Positions 18,383 to 27,335 of a stretch of DNA of 64,000 nt are shown here, piece by piece; within the stretch, counting starts at the first letter, position 1; each line of letters opens with the position of its first letter. The notes under the pieces were generated by a model. It did no database searches, was not told where the DNA came from, and saw nothing but the letters and a program-made list of their open reading frames with translations. The stretch spans positions 1-64,000 of the forward strand of contig JAJCYO010000055.1 of assembly GCA_029262875.1 (NCBI GenBank). Direction: 5' to 3'. The position numbers were made by a program, and so were the translations under genes. The stretch is from Flavobacteriales bacterium (GTDB taxonomy: Bacteria; Bacteroidota; Bacteroidia; Flavobacteriales_E; Vicingaceae).

Positions 18383-19319
18383 TAAAACAAACATATTGGT
18401 TACTGGGGGCGCTGGATTTATTGGTAGTGCTATTACTGAAAAACTTATTAAAGATCAGAATAACTTTGTAGTTGTCGTAGACAATTTACAAACAGGGTCT
18501 AAAAGTAAACTCCCAAAAGCCAAAAATAATAACTTGAAATTTATTCAATGTGATGTAAATCACGAAGACGAAATAACAAGTGTATTTCATACTTTTTCAT
18601 TTGATTATGTTTTTCACTATGCTGCATTAGTGGGTGTGAAAAGAACATTAGATAATCCCGTTAGTGTTTTAAATGATATTGATGGTATTAGAAATGTTTT
18701 AAACTTGTCAAAAAACACGGGGGTAAAAAGAGTTATTTATTCTTCTTCGTCAGAAGTTTATGGGGAACCTGTTGAATATCCTCAAAACGAAGAAACTACC
18801 CCTTTAAATTCAAGACTCCCTTATGCTATTGTAAAAAATATTGGGGAAGCTTTTTTAAAGTCTTACAAACAAGAATTTGGATTAGACTATACTATCTTTC
18901 GGTTTTTTAATACCTATGGCCCAAAGCAAGCCAAAGATTTTGTCATCTCTAAATTCATCAACGCAGCTTTAAACAATCAGGATATTACCGTTTATGGAGA
19001 TGGCTCTCAAACACGAACATTCTGTTTTATAGAAAACAATATTAATGCTTGCATTAATGCTGCCTTTGGGGAAGAATGCAAAAATAAGACCATCAATATT
19101 GGTAATAATATTGAGACCTCAATACTTGAGCTTGCCGAACTCATTATTAAGTTAACTGATTCAACATCTCAAATAAAACATTTACCTCCATTAGAAGATG
19201 GAGATATGACGAGAAGAAATCCAGACATCACCATTATGAAAGGATTGTTAAATGAAGACCTTATTCCTTTGGAAGAAGGATTAAAAAAGGTGCTACAAAA
19301 CACCTCCTTTATTGGGTAG
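18375..19319 (+). CDS. NAD-dependent epimerase/dehydratase
   Basis: A 314-residue extended short-chain dehydrogenase. It has an N-terminal Rossmann motif TGGAGFIGS (about residues 10-18), [17 protein letters not shown] and the catalytic YAIVK (YxxxK). It resembles UDP-glucose 4-epimerase/UDP-glucuronate decarboxylase-type sugar-nucleotide enzymes ([23 protein letters not shown]). The exact substrate cannot be assigned from sequence alone. It overlaps rmlA by 8 bases and is followed after 6 bases by the polyprenyl synthase, all in one operon, consistent with a surface-sugar pathway. Confidence 0.9.
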   Translation: MNNKTNILVTGGAGFIGSAITEKLIKDQNNFVVVVDNLQTGSKSKLPKAKNNNLKFIQCDVNHEDEITSVFHTFSFDYVFHYAALVGVKRTLDNPVSVLNDIDGIRNVLNLSKNTGVKRVIYSSSSEVYGEPVEYPQNEETTPLNSRLPYAIVKNIGEAFLKSYKQEFGLDYTIFRFFNTYGPKQAKDFVISKFINAALNNQDITVYGDGSQTRTFCFIENNINACINAAFGEECKNKTINIGNNIETSILELAELIIKLTDSTSQIKHLPPLEDGDMTRRNPDITIMKGLLNEDLIPLEEGLKKVLQNTSFIG

Positions 19320-19325
19320 TAAATC

Positions 19326-20300
19326 ATGCAAAAAATCTTAGACTATATTGCACTTGTTGATGAAGCATTAAAAAAAAACACTTCAAAAAAAGACCCCAAA
19401 GAATTGTATGAACCTATTGCCTATACTTTAAATTTAGGTGGTAAGAGAATTCGCCCAGCACTTTTATTGTTGGCTAATAACTTATTTGGAGGAAAGGATG
19501 AGGTTGCTTTGAGTGCTGCTTTAGCCATTGAAGTCTTTCATAATTTTACTTTAGTACATGATGATATTATGGATGAAGCTCCCTTAAGAAGGGGAAGTCA
19601 ATCTGTTTATAAAAAATGGAGTACTAATGTTGCCATTTTATCTGGAGATGTCATGTTAATTCAGTCCATTCAACTATTAAGTAAAGGAAATACAACATCG
19701 TTATCAGAAGTATTAGATGTTTTTAACACAACTGCAGTACAAGTTTGTGAAGGACAGCAATTCGATATGAATTTTGAAAGTTCAACGACTGTTTCTATTG
19801 ATGATTATTTAAAAATGATAGAATTAAAAACGGCTGTTTTATTGGGGTGTAGCTTAAAGATTGGGGCCCTCCTCGGAAAAGCCAATCAAACAAATGCTAA
19901 TCACATTTACGAGTTTGGTAAAAACCTTGGCATTGCTTTTCAGTTAATGGATGATGTGTTGGATTTGTATGGAGACCCTAAAAAAGTAGGAAAACGAGTT
20001 GGTGGTGATGTAATCTCTAATAAGAAAACTTATTTATTATTAAAAGCACAAGAAATTGCTTCTGGGAAGATAAAAAAAGATCTTGATTTTTGTTTAAGCT
20101 CAGTTGTTTTAGATGATGCTTCCAAGGTAGAAAAGGTCAAAGCAATTTTCAACGAGTTAAACATCAAACAACTTGCCATCGATGAAATGAATTTGTTTTA
20201 CAATACAGCCATTTCCCATTTAGATAGCATAGATGCTCCTGCTGAAAAAAAACAAGTGTTTGAACGTTTTTCTAAGAGCTTGATGAACAGAGAAAATTAA
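19326..20300 (+). CDS. Polyprenyl synthetase (trans-isoprenyl diphosphate synthase)
   Basis: A 324-residue all-helical prenyltransferase. The first aspartate-rich motif is in LVHDDIMDEAPLRRG, the second in FQLMDDVLDLYGD, and GGKRIRPALLLLA is the upstream signature. It condenses isopentenyl diphosphate onto an allylic starter to give a medium-length chain such as geranylgeranyl diphosphate or longer, for quinone or carotenoid biosynthesis. Chain length cannot be predicted firmly here. It sits 6 bases after the epimerase gene and 2 bases before a small conserved gene. Confidence 0.93.
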   Translation: MQKILDYIALVDEALKKNTSKKDPKELYEPIAYTLNLGGKRIRPALLLLANNLFGGKDEVALSAALAIEVFHNFTLVHDDIMDEAPLRRGSQSVYKKWSTNVAILSGDVMLIQSIQLLSKGNTTSLSEVLDVFNTTAVQVCEGQQFDMNFESSTTVSIDDYLKMIELKTAVLLGCSLKIGALLGKANQTNANHIYEFGKNLGIAFQLMDDVLDLYGDPKKVGKRVGGDVISNKKTYLLLKAQEIASGKIKKDLDFCLSSVVLDDASKVEKVKAIFNELNIKQLAIDEMNLFYNTAISHLDSIDAPAEKKQVFERFSKSLMNREN

Positions 20301-20302
20301 CA

Positions 20303-20668
20303 ATGAACTTCCCATCACTTAGTGAACTAACCCCTTATTATAACCGCACCGATTTATTGGAAAAGGTTGTGGAGCAAGTCAAAAAAGATTTTAATTGGTT
20401 CAATTTTAAAATCACTTTTAAAGGAAAAGAGGTAAGTCCATACCAAGAACTTTATAACCAAATTTTACCCTTAATTGATGAGCTGTTAAATGATGATTAC
20501 CCTAAATTAATGGCAATGCTTTATCGAATTGATTTAGATGAAGAGTTCTTAAATAGAAAACTTAAAGAAAGTGAACACGTAGATACAGATGAAGTCATAA
20601 CCGACCTAATTATTAAAAGGGAATTACAGAAAGTGGTTATTAGAGACATGTATAGTTCTAAAAATTAA
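20303..20668 (+). CDS. Conserved hypothetical protein of 121 aa
   Basis: A small soluble protein (MNFPSLSELTPYYNRTDLLEKV). It is predicted mostly helical and acidic, with no signal peptide or membrane segment. I recall similar small proteins next to isoprenoid genes in Flavobacteriia but cannot name a family. It starts 2 bases after the polyprenyl synthase stop and is the last gene of the five-gene operon that begins at 15075. The phrase DYPKLMAMLYRIDLDEEFL resembles a conserved core. Confidence 0.7.
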   Translation: MNFPSLSELTPYYNRTDLLEKVVEQVKKDFNWFNFKITFKGKEVSPYQELYNQILPLIDELLNDDYPKLMAMLYRIDLDEEFLNRKLKESEHVDTDEVITDLIIKRELQKVVIRDMYSSKN

Positions 20669-20755
20669 TTGCCTTTTATCAATTAATACCTACCGTATTT
20701 AAAGTGATTGTTGGAAGTTTCGAGCAAAAGGTCTATTTTACATTAAATTTTACGT

Positions 20756-22903
20756 TTGAAACCTTTACGAAACATAGGAGTACTCTTTTTTGTCTGCTTT
20801 CAGTTATTTGTTAGTGCACAACAACCCTCTTTCGAAAATATAAAGGCCAAAGAAAACCCTTATCTTCAATTTAATGATGTAGTTGAATACCAACAAAAGA
20901 TTTGGTTTGTTACGAATGAAGGTATTTATCAAAATGTAAACAATCAGCTTAAAGTTATCACACGAAAAGAAAACTTAGTAAAGTTTATTAAAGTTGACAA
21001 GCAACTTTTTGTTTGGTCAATTTACGGAGAGTTTTATAAATTAAAAAAGGGGAAACTAGTCCCCCAGCCATTTAATACTTTGGTAAGTAAAAGATTAAGA
21101 AACAAAATAATCAACAGTGTTACCTATAGTGACAATTCCTTTTGGATAAGTACTGTTATTGGTGGTGGATTAATAAAGGTTGATCAATCAAATGAAGAAG
21201 TAAAAACAACAGAACTTCAGGCAGCCTACCCTTATTATGTATCACAACACGGAAAGCAATTAATCTCAGGAAACAACTCAACGCCCACAAAAAAGCAATT
21301 AGCCATTGATATTAATAATACGCCCTTTTACATTCCATTAGCAGAAAATCTAAGCTTTTCAAAAACAAACGTTTTAAAGTTATCCGATGGGACATTCATT
21401 TTTACGCGCCAATATGAAGCTATCCGGTTCAATAAAAACAAAATTATTAATCGTGTTTTTGTTGAAAAAAATATTGAAAACGTATACCAAAGTAATGATG
21501 GAAAAGTATGGTTTACATTAAACAATGGTGGAACAATTTGTTTTACAGATGGCAATTTTAATTCAAGCAGTTCGATTAGATATTTGGGCAACAAAACAGT
21601 CATTTCGATCACTCAAGATCAAAAAGGAAACATGTGGTTCGGAACGTCAGGAAATGGAGTTTACCTACTTAAGCAAGCCATTCAATTAACCTACAAATCA
21701 CCAAAAATATTCTCAACAACAAACACAGCAACTGAAGAAATAAAAGGGGTTTCTATCCTTTCTGAACTCCCTGTTATAGATGAAAATTCAAAAATCTTAC
21801 GAACGGATATTTTTAAAAACGACAGTATCCCTCCTGTTGTTTTTGTCAATAGTGTTAAAATCAATGGTTCTGATACGACAACCTTAAACTATTATGAACT
21901 GCACCATAATGAAAATAATTTGGAGATAAATATTAGTGGTGTTTTTGGTGGAAAGTCAGAACTTCAATACAAATACATTTTGGAAGGAAAAGAAAAAGAA
22001 TGGAACTATACTACCAATACAAGCATGCATTATACGGCATTAGCCCCTGGGAACTATACCTTTAAGGTGTTTGCCATGAGTGACAGTGGTGTTTGGAGCA
22101 AGGTCCCGGCAGTAATTACTTTTAGCATTAACCCTCCATTGTATACTTCGTTTTGGTTTATATTCTCAATAATACTTGTTTCCATCGCAATTATTTTATT
22201 CGTGATTTTTGTTCAGCATCGAAAATCCCAAAAAAGAAAAACATTATTTGAAGAAGAAAAAAGAAAGGTATTGATTTCAGAATTGCATGCGCTACGTTCT
22301 CAGATGAATCCACACTTTATATTTAATACATTAAGTTCTATTCAAAGTTTCATTACGAAGAATGACAGCAAAGATGCCGTAAATTACCTTTCAAAATTTT
22401 CCAAGCTAATGAGGGCAACTTTAGAAAATACTCAAAAACAGAAAATTCCGATAAAGGATGAAATTGAAACTCTTGAGCTTTATATGGAATTAGAAAAGCT
22501 TCGATTAAATAATAAGTTTTCATATCACATTAACATTGATAATGATATAGATGTCCAGTTTGAAGAGATTCCACCAATGTTGCTTCAACCTTACATAGAG
22601 AACGCCATATGGCACGGAATTTCCCACAAAACAAGTGCGGGGATTATAAAAATAAATTTAACCCTTGAAAATGAAAATTTGTTAAAATGTGAGATAGAAG
22701 ATAACGGTATTGGTCGAAACAAAGCGATGAAAATGAGAAAAGAAGAAAAGCAAAACAAATCCTTAGGAATGAGCATCACTAAAGATCGATTGGAAATTAT
22801 TAATTCTTTAAAAAACAGCAAATTAAATATAAATATTATCGATTTAGAAGAAAACAGTATTCCGTCAGGGACAAAAATTGAATTATTTATACCATTAGAT
22901 TAA
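20756..22903 (+). CDS. LytS-type sensor histidine kinase with two-component propeller and Y_Y_Y domain
   Basis: A 715-residue membrane sensor. The signal peptide ends near VSAQQ. The N-terminal part contains two-component-regulator propeller repeats (for example GNMWFGTSGNGVYLL). A Y_Y_Y domain follows (LQYKYILEGKEKEWNY...GNYTFKVFA) and one TM helix lies near residues 462-485. The cytoplasmic His_kinase domain has LRSQMNPHFIFNTLSSIQ (phospho-acceptor H about 519) and the ATPase N-box PYIENAIWHGIS. The only start in frame is TTG at 20756, which oddly lies inside a TACGTTTG promoter-like box; no ATG is available until far downstream. It is co-transcribed with the LytTR regulator 10 bases on, its likely partner. 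Confidence 0.88.
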   Translation: MKPLRNIGVLFFVCFQLFVSAQQPSFENIKAKENPYLQFNDVVEYQQKIWFVTNEGIYQNVNNQLKVITRKENLVKFIKVDKQLFVWSIYGEFYKLKKGKLVPQPFNTLVSKRLRNKIINSVTYSDNSFWISTVIGGGLIKVDQSNEEVKTTELQAAYPYYVSQHGKQLISGNNSTPTKKQLAIDINNTPFYIPLAENLSFSKTNVLKLSDGTFIFTRQYEAIRFNKNKIINRVFVEKNIENVYQSNDGKVWFTLNNGGTICFTDGNFNSSSSIRYLGNKTVISITQDQKGNMWFGTSGNGVYLLKQAIQLTYKSPKIFSTTNTATEEIKGVSILSELPVIDENSKILRTDIFKNDSIPPVVFVNSVKINGSDTTTLNYYELHHNENNLEINISGVFGGKSELQYKYILEGKEKEWNYTTNTSMHYTALAPGNYTFKVFAMSDSGVWSKVPAVITFSINPPLYTSFWFIFSIILVSIAIILFVIFVQHRKSQKRKTLFEEEKRKVLISELHALRSQMNPHFIFNTLSSIQSFITKNDSKDAVNYLSKFSKLMRATLENTQKQKIPIKDEIETLELYMELEKLRLNNKFSYHINIDNDIDVQFEEIPPMLLQPYIENAIWHGISHKTSAGIIKINLTLENENLLKCEIEDNGIGRNKAMKMRKEEKQNKSLGMSITKDRLEIINSLKNSKLNINIIDLEENSIPSGTKIELFIPLD

Positions 22904-22913
22904 ACTAAAAATT

Positions 22914-23663
22914 ATGTACAAAACAATAATTGTTGATGATGAAAAAGGATGTAGAGATTCTTTAGAAAATCTATTGCAGGAATTTCCGGAAATTAACATT
23001 GTTGCCATAGTCGATTCAATCACTTTAGCACAAGAAGCAATAATCAATCTACAACCTCAACTCGTTTTTTTAGATATAGAAATGCCTGGAGGAACGGGTT
23101 TTGAATTACTTGAAAAAATAAGCCCTATTAATTTTGACATCATATTCACAACGGCATATGATCAATATGCCATAAAAGCCATTAAATATAGTGCCCTTGA
23201 TTATTTACTAAAACCGATTGACCCCAATGAATTGGGTGAAGCAATTACTCGTTTTACATCAAAAAAACACGATCAAAATTTAATCAATGATAAGTTTAAA
23301 ACGCTACTTAACAATATTAGTGGTGAAACCACGCACCAAAAAATAGCCATTCCAGACGGTGAGGGGTTAAACTTTATAAAAATTTCAGAAATCATTCGTT
23401 TCCAGTCTGATGGAAGCTACACTTACATGCATACCATTGGAAATAAAAAACCAACATTAATTTCGAAACCCATTGGTGATTATCAAGAAATGTTAACTAA
23501 CGAACCTTTTGCTAGGATTCATAGGTCTCATTTAATAAACTTACAGCATGTTGCCAAGTATGTTAAGGGCGAAGGTGGTTACGCCATAATGAGCGATGAT
23601 TCAAAAGTAGAAGTCTCAAGAAGAAAAAAGGCAGAGTTTATTGAAGTGCTTTCTTCGCTTTAG
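22914..23663 (+). CDS. LytTR family response regulator
   Basis: A 249-residue response regulator. The receiver domain (residues 1-120) has phospho-acceptor D in VFLDIEMPGGTGFE, acidic DDE near the start and a K in LLKPIDP. The C-terminal LytTR DNA-binding domain (about 140-245) has the hallmark IRFQSDGSYTYMHT and RIHRSHLINLQHV. It lies 10 bases after the sensor kinase gene and is its expected partner. The 3' end overlaps the convergent DMT transporter gene by 26 bases. Confidence 0.93.
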   Translation: MYKTIIVDDEKGCRDSLENLLQEFPEINIVAIVDSITLAQEAIINLQPQLVFLDIEMPGGTGFELLEKISPINFDIIFTTAYDQYAIKAIKYSALDYLLKPIDPNELGEAITRFTSKKHDQNLINDKFKTLLNNISGETTHQKIAIPDGEGLNFIKISEIIRFQSDGSYTYMHTIGNKKPTLISKPIGDYQEMLTNEPFARIHRSHLINLQHVAKYVKGEGGYAIMSDDSKVEVSRRKKAEFIEVLSSL

Positions 23664-24531
23664 AAGCTTTGTTTTTAAACAACGCATTCAAAAATATAGT
23701 TGCGATAACGATAATCGTTCCCATGTAAAATCCATATGACATCGTTTCGCTTTCTGGCCAAATAAGCAATGCTAAAATAATCGAATAAATCGGCTCCAAA
23801 TTAACGGAAATGGTTACTGTATATGGAGATATCTTTTTCATTACCTCAACACTAACTATAAATGCAAAAGCCGTACAAACTGTACCTAATATAATTAGCC
23901 ATTTTAGATCAGTTTCAGGTACAATAAACTCCCCAACATCTCCCTTCGAGGTGATTAATAAATAAATTGACACGACAATAAATGCTCCCAGTAATTCATA
24001 AAAAGAAATCAACTTAGCTTTAGTTTCTTTAACCAGTATTCCATTCAATACTGTAAACCAGGAAGCCAAAGCCGCAGAAATTACACTTAAAATCATCCCA
24101 ACCAAGTATTTAAATTCAAAACTGAAAATAAAGTACAGCCCAAGAATAATCAAAATTCCAAAGATTAATTCATAAGGCTTTATTTTTCGTTTAAAATATA
24201 GGGGTTCTATTAGCGAAGTAAACAATGTACTACTAGACAAACAAACCAGGGCAACAGATACGTTTGATTGCTTTATAGCTTCAAAAAAAGTAACCCAATG
24301 AACCGCAATAATCACCCCAATCATGAGTGTCTTTATTAATTCTTTTTTTGTGATTTTTAAAGAAAACTTAGTAATAAGGAAATAAACCAGAATTCCTATA
24401 AGTGCTATTCCTAAACGGTACCATACTAATAAATATGAGTCAACTGTGATAAGTTTTCCCAAAATTCCAGTTAAGCCAAAGATTAAGACAATGACGTGAA
24501 GCCAAAGATGGTATTTATATTTCGATAACAT
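23638..24531 (-). CDS. DMT family (EamA) transporter
   Basis: A protein with ten predicted TM helices made of two EamA repeats (LVWYRLGIALIGILVYFLI..., NLEPIYSIILALLIWPESE). It is probably a small-metabolite or amino-acid exporter; the substrate is unknown. The ORF track starts at a TTG (24552), but the ATG at 24531 (MLSKYKYHLWLHV) lies just past an exact TACATTTG box, so the TTG start would lie upstream of the promoter. I use 24531, which implies a nearly leaderless mRNA. Its end overlaps the LytTR gene by 26 bases. Confidence 0.88.
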   Translation of the reverse strand: MLSKYKYHLWLHVIVLIFGLTGILGKLITVDSYLLVWYRLGIALIGILVYFLITKFSLKITKKELIKTLMIGVIIAVHWVTFFEAIKQSNVSVALVCLSSSTLFTSLIEPLYFKRKIKPYELIFGILIILGLYFIFSFEFKYLVGMILSVISAALASWFTVLNGILVKETKAKLISFYELLGAFIVVSIYLLITSKGDVGEFIVPETDLKWLIILGTVCTAFAFIVSVEVMKKISPYTVTISVNLEPIYSIILALLIWPESETMSYGFYMGTIIVIATIFLNALFKNKASKAKKALQ

Positions 24532-24538
24532 AAGTGCC

Positions 24539-24546
24539 CAAATGTA
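24539..24546 (-). promoter_or_regulatory. Putative -7 box (TACATTTG) of the DMT transporter
   Basis: The minus strand reads TACATTTG, an exact TAnnTTTG match. It ends 7 bases before the ATG at 24531, so the transcript would begin at or next to the start codon. Confidence 0.5.
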
Positions 24547-24606
24547 AATCAAAAAGCAATACGAAAATTGATATTTTTTCGTTTATCCTGTAATTTTTAA
24601 AAGATG

Positions 24607-24614
24607 TATATTTG
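24607..24614 (+). promoter_or_regulatory. Putative -7 box (TATATTTG) of the 24633 lipoprotein
   Basis: TATATTTG matches TAnnTTTG and contains the TTG that the ORF track uses as a start. The ATG lies 18 bases after it at 24633. Confidence 0.5.
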
Positions 24615-24632
24615 GGTACAAAATTTCAATTG

Positions 24633-25115
24633 ATGAAAAAAACTGCTACTTCATTTTCTGTTTTCCTCCTAATGGTTGTTCTTATTTCTTGTGGAGGAAA
24701 AGGCTCCTATTATGAGCAACTTACCAATGATAAGGCTTTTGCTTCTCGAGCGTTAGATTTAAATAAAACAATTGATGAAATCAGAAAAGAAGAAAATGGA
24801 AAATTAATCAGAGATGACATTAATCTTCTTAAATATGTGTATGAGATTGGTAAAAATGACACCTACCAGGTGACTTATCAATTTGATGAACAAGGCTGCT
24901 GGGAAATCGGCATAGATTGCTATTTTGAAAAAGAAGAGGATGCCCAAAATGTTGTAGATGGCATTCGGTCTGAAATTACAGCCACAGCATATGGTTCTCC
25001 CACTGAAGATAACAGTTTATGTCGGTGGAAAAGCCCTGATAAATCTGCTTCTATTGAAGTAGATTATAAAGAAACTTCAAGAGGGTTGGTGATATTGACA
25101 ATTATGGCCAATTGA
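24633..25115 (+). CDS. Hypothetical lipoprotein, 160 aa
   Basis: A lipoprotein with signal MKKTATSFSVFLLMVVLISC and lipobox LISC followed by GGKG. The track start (TTG at 24612) lies inside the TATATTTG promoter box, so I begin at the ATG 24633. The mature protein is small and soluble. The phrase TYQVTYQFDEQGCWEIGIDCYFE shows alternating strand character, and two cysteines lie 6 apart. I do not recognise a family. Its stop is directly adjacent to the convergent DUF502 gene. Confidence 0.72.
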   Translation: MKKTATSFSVFLLMVVLISCGGKGSYYEQLTNDKAFASRALDLNKTIDEIRKEENGKLIRDDINLLKYVYEIGKNDTYQVTYQFDEQGCWEIGIDCYFEKEEDAQNVVDGIRSEITATAYGSPTEDNSLCRWKSPDKSASIEVDYKETSRGLVILTIMAN

Positions 25116-25679
25116 TTACTCTTCTGTTTCCTCTTTTTCTTCTTCAATTTCAGTAACTCCACCAGAAATAATAAACTTCATAATATCTGCTGAGGATCCT
25201 TTTATTGGAGTAACATTTTCTTTGGGAACAATGATTAAATTTCCTGTAACCGCATAAGAAAAAGGAATGTAAACACCAATCTTATCGGCTGAAATTCCTA
25301 AATGTGTTAAATCCTTTTGAGTAATAAACCCTATGCGTTCTACCTCTCCTTCCATCTTAACTAAAACCGGCTCTGTAAACCTTTTTTTCTTTCCTACAAA
25401 AGCTGAAAGTAAATCTTTAACTGAAGTATAAATAATTTTAAGAAGGGGAACCTTATCAATTAATTCCTCTAACCTCAATATTCTTCTTACGATTAACGTT
25501 CCGCCCAAAAACCCTGTAGCAGTAACTACAACCAATATAATTAAAAGTCCTGCTCCAGGAAATTTTATTGGTATTATTCCATCTATAAGCATTACCGCTT
25601 TTACCACCACATAAATAGTTGCAGCAATAGGTACCAAGTACAATAACCCCTGTAAAAAATATCCTAATAGCTTTTTCAT
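25116..25679 (-). CDS. DUF502 family membrane protein
   Basis: A 187-residue protein with two N-terminal TM helices (GYFLQGLLYLVPIAATIYVVV and AGLLIILVVVTATGFLGGTLIV). The conserved soluble part has the DUF502 hallmarks VPLLKIIYTSVKDLLSAF and VYIPFSYAVTGNLIIVPKENV. The family is widespread and its function is not established; some plant members (LCV/COV) affect vascular patterning. An acidic tail (EEEKEETEE) ends the protein. It lies 1 base after the YjbR-like gene and is the third gene of a small minus operon. Confidence 0.9.
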   Translation of the reverse strand: MKKLLGYFLQGLLYLVPIAATIYVVVKAVMLIDGIIPIKFPGAGLLIILVVVTATGFLGGTLIVRRILRLEELIDKVPLLKIIYTSVKDLLSAFVGKKKRFTEPVLVKMEGEVERIGFITQKDLTHLGISADKIGVYIPFSYAVTGNLIIVPKENVTPIKGSSADIMKFIISGGVTEIEEEKEETEE

Positions 25680-25680
25680 A

Positions 25681-26034
25681 TTACACGTTTTCTAACTCTT
25701 TCTGCAATTTTTTTGTCAACGATGATACAATCAAATTATAGGAATCATCTATCCATTTATAAATTAATTTGTCAGAAATATCTCCTTTTGTAGAAACACT
25801 ATTCCAATGTACTTTACTCATGTGATAACCTGGTGTTACACCTTGATATTCCTCTCGAAGTTCAATGGCTTTTTCTGGTTCGCACTTTAGATTAACGTAT
25901 GCAAATTCTTCAATTCCAGTGAGCGCAAACATTTTATTCATTACTTTGAAAACCAATGTCGTTTCATCAAAAGGAAAACTTTCGGTAACTCCTTTCTTAG
26001 ATATACAATAAGCTCTGTAATCCTCTATGTTCAT
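25681..26034 (-). CDS. MmcQ/YjbR family protein
   Basis: A 117-residue small alpha/beta protein of the MmcQ/YjbR (CyaY-like fold) family: MNIEDYRAYCISKKG, ESFPFDETTLVFKVMNKMFAL and HWNSVSTKGDISDKLI match the family core. The family is described as possibly DNA-binding, with no fixed role. Its ATG overlaps the TGA of the Lrp gene (ATGA, 26031-26034), so the two are translationally coupled, and DUF502 follows after 1 base. Confidence 0.88.
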   Translation of the reverse strand: MNIEDYRAYCISKKGVTESFPFDETTLVFKVMNKMFALTGIEEFAYVNLKCEPEKAIELREEYQGVTPGYHMSKVHWNSVSTKGDISDKLIYKWIDDSYNLIVSSLTKKLQKELENV

Positions 26035-26498
26035 TTATATTTATATGGAAGAACTTTTGAATATTTATCTTTAGAAATAACAACCATAGAATGCATGTTT
26101 CTAATTTCAGGAATAGGTGTAAGCTTTTCTTTAACTAATGTATCAAATGCAGTAATGTCTTTAACCATGATTTTTAATAAGTAATCTGCTTGGCCTGTAA
26201 CATTGTAGCACTCCATCACCTCATCAATTTCATCAATTTGATCTATAAAATTATTAATCGCATTGTCTCTTTGTCTTATTAAAGAAATTTGCATAAATGC
26301 TGAAATTCCTAAATCCAATTTTGATTCATCTACTAACGCATGGTAGCTTTGAATAAACCCATTACTCTCTAATTTTTTTACTCTTTCCAACGTTGGTGCT
26401 GGAGATAACCCAATATCTTTAGAAAGTTGAAGGTTGGTAATTTTTCCGTTCTCTTGAAGTCTTTTTAAAATGCTTAAATCTAATTCATCTAATTTCAT
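26031..26498 (-). CDS. Lrp/AsnC family transcriptional regulator
   Basis: A 155-residue regulator. The N-terminal winged helix-turn-helix reads LDELDLSILKRLQENGKI, TNLQLSKDIGLSPAPTLERV. The C-terminal RAM/ligand-binding domain follows (VMECYNVTGQADYLLKIMVKD), with the typical G.ADYLL motif. Members respond to amino acids. It is the first gene of the lrp-yjbR-DUF502 operon, so it may regulate this operon as well as others. Confidence 0.93.
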   Translation of the reverse strand: MKLDELDLSILKRLQENGKITNLQLSKDIGLSPAPTLERVKKLESNGFIQSYHALVDESKLDLGISAFMQISLIRQRDNAINNFIDQIDEIDEVMECYNVTGQADYLLKIMVKDITAFDTLVKEKLTPIPEIRNMHSMVVISKDKYSKVLPYKYK

Positions 26499-26535
26499 CG
26501 CTTTTCCCTTTGTTTAGAATATTCTTTCAACAAAT

Positions 26536-26543
26536 CAAAAATA
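26536..26543 (-). promoter_or_regulatory. Putative -7 box (TATTTTTG) of the Lrp operon
   Basis: The minus strand reads TATTTTTG, matching TAnnTTTG, 37 bases upstream of the Lrp ATG. No TTG is found at the ideal 19-nt spacing. Confidence 0.35.
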
Positions 26544-26585
26544 ACGAAATTAAAATTGGATTGGGCTCTTTTTTAAGTTAAAAAA

Positions 26586-27335
26586 CTACGCTTTTATTTT
26601 ATATAAGAGTGGCTTGCTTGGCGAAGCATCATTTTCAAAGCTTGCTATTTGAATGTTTAAAAAATAGGTCCCATTTACAATCGTATCCGGAACGAAAATA
26701 AGCTCAGTAATGGTTCTTTGTTTTTGAATATTATTTGGGTATTCCCAGAATGTGTGATGTGCTTTTAATACCCCATCGTCTTCTTCCCTATCAACAGAAG
26801 GGGTGTCAATTAACAAGTGCTCTACTCCACTATCAATTAGAAATTGAACTGCCTTATAATCCATAAAGGTTGGATTAGTATTAGAGTATTGCATTGAAAG
26901 CTTAGCACTGCTATTTGGTAAGGTTCTAATTACAATTGCTTTTGCCCCATTATTTTCCCACACATCTTTTATCTGCTCTAATGTAATGATACTGTCATCA
27001 TTATTTTGTTCTGGAACGACACTGACAACATTAGCTAAAAAGAAAAATTCTGTTAAACATTGATTAATGGTATGTTTTTCTTTGCTAATATGGCCAACAC
27101 ATTCCGTATGGGTTCCATTCCCATGAGGATTAAAATAAATGTTTCTAAAATTAACTGCCCCTCCTTGATTTACATCTCCAATAAACCCATTTTCCATTAC
27201 AGGTTCAAACTTAGGAACATCAACATACCATGCAGTAAGATTGCTTTTATCTGCTTTTAATGGAATTGATATGTCCATTGGTTTAGATAAGTCTATTTGA
27301 TAATTTTCTTCGTTATATTGAATTGTTGTAACCAT
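26586..27335 (-). CDS. Cyclase family protein (kynurenine formamidase-like hydrolase)
   Basis: A 249-residue protein of the metal-dependent cyclase/formamidase family (PF04199). The metal-binding signature is HGNGTHTECVGH (about residues 91-102), a variant of HxGTHxDxPxH with E at the acidic position. AIVIRTLPN and HLLIDTPSVDREEDDG provide further family motifs. It may hydrolyse an N-formyl or arylamide substrate, but no kynurenine genes are visible, so a generic name is safer. Its ATG shares a base with the hemW stop (TAATG), so it is translationally coupled. Confidence 0.85.
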   Translation of the reverse strand: MVTTIQYNEENYQIDLSKPMDISIPLKADKSNLTAWYVDVPKFEPVMENGFIGDVNQGGAVNFRNIYFNPHGNGTHTECVGHISKEKHTINQCLTEFFFLANVVSVVPEQNNDDSIITLEQIKDVWENNGAKAIVIRTLPNSSAKLSMQYSNTNPTFMDYKAVQFLIDSGVEHLLIDTPSVDREEDDGVLKAHHTFWEYPNNIQKQRTITELIFVPDTIVNGTYFLNIQIASFENDASPSKPLLYKIKA

